In this document: in pieces, positions 6,457 to 10,881 of the stretch | How the letters are laid out: each line of letters starts with the position of its first letter | How positions within the stretch are numbered: the first letter of the stretch is position 1 | Notes under the pieces: model-generated | Databases searched by the model: none | The model's input: the letters and a program-made list of their open reading frames with translations, nothing else | What the model was told of the DNA's origin: nothing | NCBI GenBank assembly: GCA_002313895.1 | Contig: DCAW01000136.1 | Span: 541-11,421, forward strand | Length of the DNA: 10,881 bases | Source of the DNA: Dehalococcoidia bacterium UBA1123 | GTDB lineage: Bacteria > Chloroflexota > Dehalococcoidia > Lucifugimonadales > UBA1123 | Reading direction: 5' to 3' | Made by a program: the position numbers and the translations under genes

Positions 6457-7305
6457 CTACGCCGACTCGAACACTTTGCCTGCCAACTCGTCCAGGACGG
6501 ACTGGCTCATCTTGTAGCTTTCCTTGTCGGTTGGGAACTTGCCCAGGTGGACGTCGCTGATGTACTGAGATGCGGCGTCCTGAATAGTTTCGGCCAGATT
6601 GGCATAGCGTCGGGCGTGCTTGGGCAAGAAGTCGGTGAAAAGGCCCAGAAAGTCGTGAAGCACCTGCACCTGACCGTCACAGCCCGCGCCCGCGCCGATG
6701 CCTATGGTCGGGATGCTCAGGCGGTCGGTTATCATCTGGGCCAGCGCGGCGGGAACGCACTCCAGCACTACAGCATAGGCTCCGGCCTCTTCCAGCGCAC
6801 GGGTGTCCTCCATTAGGCGGATGGCGTCGCTGATGGTCTTGCCTTGAACTCGGTATCCGCCCAACTGGTTGACCGACTGAGGGGTCAGCCCGACGTGTCC
6901 CATGACAGGAATACCGCTCTTTACGATGCGGTTTACCGTCTCGGCCATCTCCTGCCCGCCTTCGAGCTTGATCGACTGCGCCCCGCCCTCTTTGAGGATG
7001 CGGCCCGCGTTTCGGATGGCCTCGGAAACTTCGGCGTGGTAGCTCATGAAGGGCAGGTCTCCGACGATGTGTGCCTTCTCGGTGCCTCGCACCACAGTTT
7101 TGATGTGATGAAGCATGTCTCCCATTGTCACGGGAACGGTGGAGTCGTACCCCAACACGACCATTCCAAGGCTGTCGCCAACCAGCATCAGGGGGATGCC
7201 TGCCTGCTCCAACAGCTTGCCCGACGTGTAATCGTAGGCGGTCATCATGGGGATTTTCTCGCCCCGAGCCTTCATGTCTTGCAGGTCTTTAATTGTCAAA
7301 CGCAT
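6457..7305 (-). CDS. panB: 3-methyl-2-oxobutanoate hydroxymethyltransferase (ketopantoate hydroxymethyltransferase)
   Basis: A 282-residue protein, close to the usual 260-280. It transfers a hydroxymethyl group from 5,10-methylenetetrahydrofolate to 2-oxoisovalerate, giving ketopantoate, the first committed step to pantothenate and CoA. Family residues are all present: the metal-binding Asp44 in GDSLG and Asp83 in VGDLPF, Glu115 in KLEGG, the GHVGLTPQ segment (136-143), and the catalytic Glu182 in VLECVP. IGIGAG follows. It is cytoplasmic and forms a decamer in characterised members. The ATG at 7305 has a strong Shine-Dalgarno sequence, GGAGG, 8 nt upstream. It lies 54 bp after the DUF2520 gene on the same strand, and the pair are probably co-transcribed. 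A heptad tandem repeat abuts its stop codon. Confidence 0.97.
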   Translation of the reverse strand: MRLTIKDLQDMKARGEKIPMMTAYDYTSGKLLEQAGIPLMLVGDSLGMVVLGYDSTVPVTMGDMLHHIKTVVRGTEKAHIVGDLPFMSYHAEVSEAIRNAGRILKEGGAQSIKLEGGQEMAETVNRIVKSGIPVMGHVGLTPQSVNQLGGYRVQGKTISDAIRLMEDTRALEEAGAYAVVLECVPAALAQMITDRLSIPTIGIGAGAGCDGQVQVLHDFLGLFTDFLPKHARRYANLAETIQDAASQYISDVHLGKFPTDKESYKMSQSVLDELAGKVFESA

Positions 7306-7359
7306 ATCTGGTACCTCCTCACGAATTTCTAAGAGTGAAGTCCATTGTCCAGCGATTAT

Positions 7360-8265
7360 TCAGATACTGTCCGTTGATCTATACGATTCCAATAATTCCT
7401 TAATCTCCTGGGAGCGTTCCGGGGCGAGCGCCCCTTTTTCCACCGCAAATGGCAGGCCCACCAGAGCCAACTCGATGTACAGAGCAAGATATTCTGGGGC
7501 GGAAGAACTCACCGCCTCCAGGTGCTTCCGAACCGTGCCGATGTCGCCTCTGACATATGGGCCGGCCACCGCTTGGGGAACCCCGACCGAGTCCAGATTT
7601 GAGGACACGGCGGGCATCATGGGGGATAGAGCGCGGACGCCCTCATCCCGCGTATGGTCGAATTTCTCCCACATGGACGCGGCAACCGACGCCAGCACTG
7701 CCAGCAGGTTGCCCATCAGAACTCCTGAGACGTGGTATAGAACTTTGTCCTGGGGTCTGAGCGAGATGGGGATGCCCTTGATATCCGAAGCTATGCCTCG
7801 CAAGTAGGCCTGAATCGCGTCGTTGCCCTCGATCCCAAAGGTGACGCCTGGGATGGCCTTGACTCCATTCTCTACAGAATTAAATGCTTGTAGAGGATGG
7901 AAGGCTCCGGCGACCGCGCCCTGATCAACTGCGGACTGGAGCAGGTCAACTGATGCCGCGCCGGAGCAGTGAGCAACACCTTGTCCCTCGCGCCACGACA
8001 CTTGGTCGCACACAATTTTGATGGCGTCGTCGGAAGTTGAGATGAACACGAAGTCCGCGCGGTCCGCGACCTCCTGGATGTTCTCGTAGGCTGTGCAATC
8101 GGAGATTCGGCCAGCGAAGGTCTGGGCCGATGCAAAGGCCCGGCTTCCGACTGCCGTAACCGGATATCCGGCGTTGGACATGGCAACAGCCAGCGAGCCG
8201 CCGACGTTTCCCGCGCCTATGAATCCGATTTGGGTCGCTTTATCGAAGTTTTGTGTGTTGGTCAT
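7360..8265 (-). CDS. Rossmann-fold and DUF2520 domain protein, candidate ketopantoate reductase
   Basis: A 301-residue protein with an N-terminal NAD(P)-binding Rossmann domain: GxGxxG at Gly17, Gly19 and Gly22 in GFIGAGNVGG, and a strand-end SR pair (41-42). The DUF2520 part follows, with HCSGA (99-103), the characteristic HPLQAF (123-128) and the helix DKVLYHVSG (173-181). The overall plan resembles ProC and the 6-phosphogluconate dehydrogenase-like reductases. The gene starts 3 bp after the P1 peptidase stop (TAG, CCA, ATG), which suggests translational coupling, and no strong Shine-Dalgarno sequence is seen. It lies 54 bp upstream of panB. I recall DUF2520 genes near pantothenate genes in other bacteria, so a role in reducing ketopantoate to pantoate is a reasonable inference but unproven. 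Another 2-oxo or imine reductase activity is possible. Confidence 0.88.
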   Translation of the reverse strand: MTNTQNFDKATQIGFIGAGNVGGSLAVAMSNAGYPVTAVGSRAFASAQTFAGRISDCTAYENIQEVADRADFVFISTSDDAIKIVCDQVSWREGQGVAHCSGAASVDLLQSAVDQGAVAGAFHPLQAFNSVENGVKAIPGVTFGIEGNDAIQAYLRGIASDIKGIPISLRPQDKVLYHVSGVLMGNLLAVLASVAASMWEKFDHTRDEGVRALSPMMPAVSSNLDSVGVPQAVAGPYVRGDIGTVRKHLEAVSSSAPEYLALYIELALVGLPFAVEKGALAPERSQEIKELLESYRSTDSI

Positions 8266-8268
8266 TGG

Positions 8269-9243
8269 CTAGAGTTCTGAGACAGCAGGGATGCCTGCGA
8301 TACCTTCGGCCTTCCGAATCCCTCGAACGATGGCCCTGCTCACGCAGAGCGCGGTGGCCGCGCACAGGCGGCTCATGTTCAGTTCGTCGTCAACCAGAGT
8401 TCCCGTTGCCAGGGCGAACATGGTGTCGCCGTCGCCCATCAAGTGCGCGGGACGGACCGCCATCGCCAGTCCGTCATGAGCCACAGATGCCAGTTTGTTG
8501 GCCTGAGCTTTCGTGAGAGTCGCGTTGGTTGCCACGACTCCGATGGTGGTGTTGGCTGGCGCAGGTTCGACCTCCTTGCCGAATCCAGGAGAGGTTATCA
8601 GTTGCATCGAATCCTGCATCATGCCGGTATCCACGTCGAGAGGGCCGGCGATCAGGTCGGCGGTCTCAGGGTCGACAACACCGCCTATGGCGTTCACCGC
8701 TACTATGGCCCCGACCAGCAATCCGTCTCCCAGGTCAATGCGCTCAGTTCCGATGCCCCCTTTGATGGCGTTCTCTCGACCCAACAGCTTGGCGACCGTC
8801 GCGCCTGTACCTGCTCCAACGCTGCCCTCGGTTACAGGGCCATCGGATGCGTTTTCGCATGCCGCGTATCCGTCTTCAGCGCCAGGCCTAACTTTGTTAG
8901 TCACCACACCCAAGTCAAACAGAATGGCAGCAGGCACGATAGGGATTGTCGTTTCTCCGAACTCAATGCCGATTCCTCGCTCCTCCAGGCACTGCACGAC
9001 GCCGGCGGCGGCATTTAGTCCGAATGTGCTGCCTCCACTGAGCAGGACGGCATGAACCTCAGACACCGTAGCTGTCGGATTGAGCAGATCAGTCTCCCGA
9101 GTTCCAGGGGCCGAACCTCGAACGTCGACGCCTCCCACCGCGCCGCCCTCACACAGAATTACTGTGCATCCGGTGGCATTAGTCCTGTCGGTGTAATGCC
9201 CGACTTTGACACCGGGCACGGCTGTTATCCCATGATCGCTCAT
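8269..9243 (-). CDS. P1-family peptidase (DmpA/BapA-like, MEROPS S58), self-processing
   Basis: A 324-residue Ntn-type hydrolase precursor. The ITAVPGVKVGHYTD start, the LLSGGSTFGLNAAAG segment and the GSVGAGTGA segment are typical of the family. Self-cleavage in DmpA occurs before a Ser in a GSIIIVVATDAP-like context. Here the aligned position is Thr232 in NTTIGVVATNA, giving an N-terminal Thr nucleophile and two chains. Known members release N-terminal residues, including beta-alanine and D-amino acids, from small peptides and amides. I chose the ATG at 9243 because homologues begin a few residues before ITAVPG. ATGs at 9255, 9315 and 9339 are in frame but would translate through the terminator-like hairpin (the last two) or add little. 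No Shine-Dalgarno sequence decides it. There is no signal peptide. It is the first gene of the P1-DUF2520-panB set. Confidence 0.92.
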   Translation of the reverse strand: MSDHGITAVPGVKVGHYTDRTNATGCTVILCEGGAVGGVDVRGSAPGTRETDLLNPTATVSEVHAVLLSGGSTFGLNAAAGVVQCLEERGIGIEFGETTIPIVPAAILFDLGVVTNKVRPGAEDGYAACENASDGPVTEGSVGAGTGATVAKLLGRENAIKGGIGTERIDLGDGLLVGAIVAVNAIGGVVDPETADLIAGPLDVDTGMMQDSMQLITSPGFGKEVEPAPANTTIGVVATNATLTKAQANKLASVAHDGLAMAVRPAHLMGDGDTMFALATGTLVDDELNMSRLCAATALCVSRAIVRGIRKAEGIAGIPAVSEL

Positions 9244-9278
9244 CTGACTGCCCATTTGCTCTGAGTCAAAAGTGACAC

Positions 9279-9309
9279 AAAAAAGACCTTCCCTCAATCC
9301 AAAGGAAGG
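9279..9309 (-). terminator. Terminator-like hairpin in the leader of the P1-DUF2520-panB operon
   Basis: On the minus strand CCTTCC pairs with GGAAGG (+ strand 9304-9309 and 9287-9292) over an 11-nt loop, followed 2 nt later by six T (9284 to 9279). It sits about 36 bp before the chosen P1 start, downstream of the promoter-like element at 9424-9452. This is the layout of a transcription attenuator. Alternatively it ends transcription from an upstream gene, but none is visible on this strand. Confidence 0.45.
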
Positions 9310-9423
9310 CCGCATGCGTTCATCTGACCATCCTGTCATTACTGACGGAACCTCGCGCGTAGGATCACGCTGGCCTTATTCACACAAGTTGCTCACCGTT
9401 CCTAAAGGATTGGCTGCGCCCCA

Positions 9424-9452
9424 ATATTAACAGCACCGAGTTGCCGGCGCAA
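9424..9452 (-). promoter_or_regulatory. Possible promoter for the P1-DUF2520-panB operon
   Basis: On the minus strand TTGCGC (9452 to 9447, four of six matches to TTGACA) is followed by a 17-bp spacer and TAATAT (9429 to 9424, four of six matches to TATAAT). It would give a leader of about 175 nt that contains the terminator-like hairpin at 9279-9309. The match is modest. Confidence 0.35.
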
Positions 9453-9462
9453 TGCAGGCCAT

Positions 9463-9472
9463 CTGGCGCCAG
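9463..9472. repeat. 10-bp perfect palindrome CTGGCGCCAG
   Basis: The palindrome lies just upstream of the candidate -35 element of the P1 operon on the minus strand. That position would suit an operator, but one short palindrome is weak evidence. Confidence 0.25.
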
Positions 9473-9858
9473 GAAACGAGGCATTGAGTCTCAGTTAGCC
9501 ACCGAACAAGCCATTTTTTTGGTTCGTAAATTCCGTTTTCCGCTGCTCAAATACAGACTTGTATGTGTCACGAACTAATTAATGATTCGTTGCTTCAACA
9601 ATTAATCACATTGTTTTTCTTGGCGCGCATGAAATATCTCGTGTATCGTTGCCATTCACTTTCCTAATGTGAAATATTGCTTCAACCAAAACCCGATTCT
9701 CAGGATAGAGGCCCCTGGTGATTGCGTGTCTAAATGGGTTGAGTTGACAGGGGCAAAACGAGTGCTGCATGAGGGTCTCTTCAGAGGCATTGTCTCGCCT
9801 TGCGAAATTGAAGTGAAGCATCTGGTCGCTTGCGACACAACGCCTGTCGTATTTCCGG

Positions 9859-9889
9859 CCAGATTCTTCGAGACCCTTCTCAGAATGAC
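9859..9889. repeat. Hairpin repeat, copy 2
   Basis: It begins CCAGATTCTTCG and ends CTCAGAATGAC. It folds as ATTCT (9863-9867) with AGAAT (9882-9886), then a 2-nt bulge, then GAGA (9870-9873) with TCTC (9878-9881), closed by a CCCT loop. It matches the copy at 6365-6393 in both arms. I recall intergenic sequences of this general form from Chloroflexota genomes, but cannot check this here. Confidence 0.65.
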
Positions 9890-9892
9890 ATC

Positions 9893-9985
9893 CTACTTAC
9901 CCGACCGAAAGATCTGCCTGATGGTCTCTAGATCAATGCCAAGAGTGGAACCAGCTTCCACGGTAGTCAGGAACGCATTGACCAT
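9893..9985 (-). CDS. Short 30-codon frame, possible gene remnant
   Basis: The 30-residue peptide has a protein-like composition, MVNAFLTTVEAGSTLG followed by IDLETIRQIFRSGK, with alternating hydrophobic residues as in a helical C-terminal tail. An in-frame stop lies shortly upstream and no Shine-Dalgarno sequence is seen. Its stop codon is only 3 bp from the hairpin repeat at 9859-9889. It may be the surviving 3' end of a decayed gene or a chance frame. I do not recognise a family. Confidence 0.2.
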   Translation of the reverse strand: MVNAFLTTVEAGSTLGIDLETIRQIFRSGK

Positions 9986-10117
9986 AGGTGTACCATTAGC
10001 CTTTGATTACCCTTAGTGGGGTTCAAGCTATAAATCTACCGCATCTCGCAACTCCCAAGCGGTTCAGCTCGGGCTTATGTATTGATGAGCGTCCATCACG
10101 AATCTGGAGGCAGCAAA

Positions 10118-10486
10118 ATGTACTCGAAGCAGATTGAAGCGACCGATCGTATCGTGTCCAACCAAATCCACGATGGAAGTGGCCTGATCAGACGCCGCAA
10201 CCTATTCGGGGAGTCAAGTCGACTCCCGATAAGTATAGAGATTTGGGAATTGGATCAGGGAGTCACTGAAGGTAACCATATCCACCAGGAACCGAGGCCC
10301 CTGGAGGAGGTCTATTACTTCCTCCAAGGTGAAGGGATGATGACCGTTGAAGGAGAAGAGGTTCCAGTCAAAGCTGGCGACGCGATTATGGTGCCGCCGG
10401 GAGCCGACCACGGAATCCTAAGCACAGGAGCCGACCCGCTAAAACTCGTAATAATTTGGGGCGCGCCTGATGGAGGCTCCAACTAG
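10118..10486 (+). CDS. Small single-domain cupin protein
   Basis: A 122-residue protein, normal for a one-cupin-domain protein. Cupin motif 1 is GVTEGNHIH...EEVYYFLQG, with metal-ligand candidates His54, His56 and Glu64. Motif 2 is AGDAIMVPPGADHGI, with Gly87, Pro94, Gly95 and His98. The spacing between His56 and Glu64 is longer than the textbook motif but common in this group. It probably binds a divalent metal in a beta-barrel; enzyme or sensor roles cannot be told apart. I chose the ATG at 10118 because GGAGG lies 7 nt upstream; earlier in-frame starts (10082, 10085) lack a good site. A -10-like TATAAA lies at 10029-10034 with no clear -35. No neighbour on its strand hints at a pathway. 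Confidence 0.9.
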   Translation: MYSKQIEATDRIVSNQIHDGSGLIRRRNLFGESSRLPISIEIWELDQGVTEGNHIHQEPRPLEEVYYFLQGEGMMTVEGEEVPVKAGDAIMVPPGADHGILSTGADPLKLVIIWGAPDGGSN

Positions 10487-10581
10487 GGCCAAGGCAGCGT
10501 ATGGCATCACGATGAGCTAGGTGGCGAAATGGGATTGCCGTCCGCAAGGAGACAAATAAAAACGGGTATCTAACTGGGTTG

Positions 10582-10600
10582 TTGACAATGTTGCTGTCAA
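10582..10600. repeat. Inverted repeat TTGACA / TGTCAA downstream of the cupin gene
   Basis: Six bases pair perfectly across a 7-nt loop, about 95 bp after the cupin stop. Four A follow on the plus strand and no T-run, so it is not a clear terminator for the cupin gene. The TTGACA arm could equally be a chance -35 match. Confidence 0.3.
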
Positions 10601-10652
10601 AAAGCAATTTGGGTCAAATCAACTGTGTGGTTTGCCCTGCCTGAAAGGTGAC

Positions 10653-10702
<50 letters not shown>

Positions 10703-10881
10703 TTCTGGATAGATATCTCGATTTACTAGCTGTGAAGTATCTTTCAGTGTCTTATATTGAGGGTAATCGACGGTTATTGACGGATTTTGTGAACACTCAT
10801 CCCAATAATCACCCCCGATACCGCCATAGGGTACCTTTCTCGTTACTCACATTTCACCCAAAACAGTCGAGCCAGATATGC
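10703..10881. other. Right-end region without a recognised gene
   Basis: This stretch lies on the 5' side of the tRNA-Ala 3' half. No tRNA 5' half and no long frame is seen. If the fragment is an attachment scar, an integrated element would begin here and continue beyond the window. Confidence 0.35.

Larger units (their letters stand above)
9310..10117. other. Long intergenic region between the P1 peptidase gene and the cupin gene
   Basis: About 800 bp separate the divergent P1 operon and cupin gene. The region holds the candidate P1 promoter, the CTGGCGCCAG palindrome, the second hairpin repeat at 9859-9889 and a short minus-strand frame at 9893-9985. A 115-codon plus-strand frame (9669-10016) is open but I see no family resemblance and no convincing ribosome site. 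The stretch 9481-9660 is AT-rich with runs of A or T and no recognised gene. Confidence 0.4.

Noticed and set aside
8443..9055. Long plus-strand frames (191 and 180 codons) opposite the P1 peptidase gene
   Set aside because: They are shadows of a clearly recognisable gene on the minus strand, with no family resemblance of their own.
9669..10016. 115-codon plus-strand frame in the long intergenic region
   Set aside because: It runs through the hairpin repeat, has no family resemblance and no convincing ribosome site.

Overview
The window looks like bacterial chromosome of moderately high GC content. Gene content is metabolic: an alpha/beta hydrolase, an HpcH/HpaI-type aldolase, an amidase-signature enzyme, PanB, a DUF2520 Rossmann protein, a P1-family (DmpA/BapA-like) peptidase and a cupin. 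This mix, plus a hairpin repeat of the CCAGATTCTTCG...CTCAGAATGAC type, reminds me of Dehalococcoidia / SAR202-like Chloroflexota. That assignment is from memory and is inference. No rRNA, CRISPR array, transposase or integrase gene is visible.

Layout. 1-730 has no convincing gene. It carries the 3' half of a tRNA-Asn (353-398, +), a 7-bp tandem repeat and a GC-rich hairpin. 731-1525 (-) is an alpha/beta hydrolase. 1811-2523 (-) is a DUF6946-like protein with a PD-(D/E)XK-like core, split by a one-base frameshift. 2709-3458 (+) is the aldolase behind a good promoter. It is followed at 3480 by nnrE, which is cut off after about 119 codons. There it meets, tail to tail, a STAND/NB-ARC-like NTPase gene (4721 to 3832, -) that is also truncated and also has a one-base frameshift just before its P-loop. 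4819-6243 (-) is an intact amidase.

9243 down to 6457 (-) holds three genes in probable operon order: P1 peptidase, DUF2520 protein (3-bp gap) and panB (54-bp gap). The amidase lies 213 bp further on, beyond repeats. A promoter-like element and an intrinsic-terminator-like hairpin precede the P1 gene. 9310-10117 is mostly non-coding, with a second copy of the hairpin repeat. 10118-10486 (+) is a small cupin. At 10653-10702 (-) lies the 3' half of a tRNA-Ala(TGC), including an encoded CCA, without its 5' half.

How the genes may work together. PanB makes ketopantoate, the DUF2520 protein is a candidate ketopantoate reductase, and P1 peptidases of the BapA/DmpA type can release beta-alanine from beta-alanyl peptides. 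The three could therefore feed pantothenate/CoA synthesis, although panC and panD are not in the window. The two tRNA 3' halves point outward and look like attachment-site scars, with any elements lying beyond the window on both sides. The most notable structural signals are those scars, the double truncation near 3836-3850, and the two repeat copies whose outer stem shows a compensatory base change.
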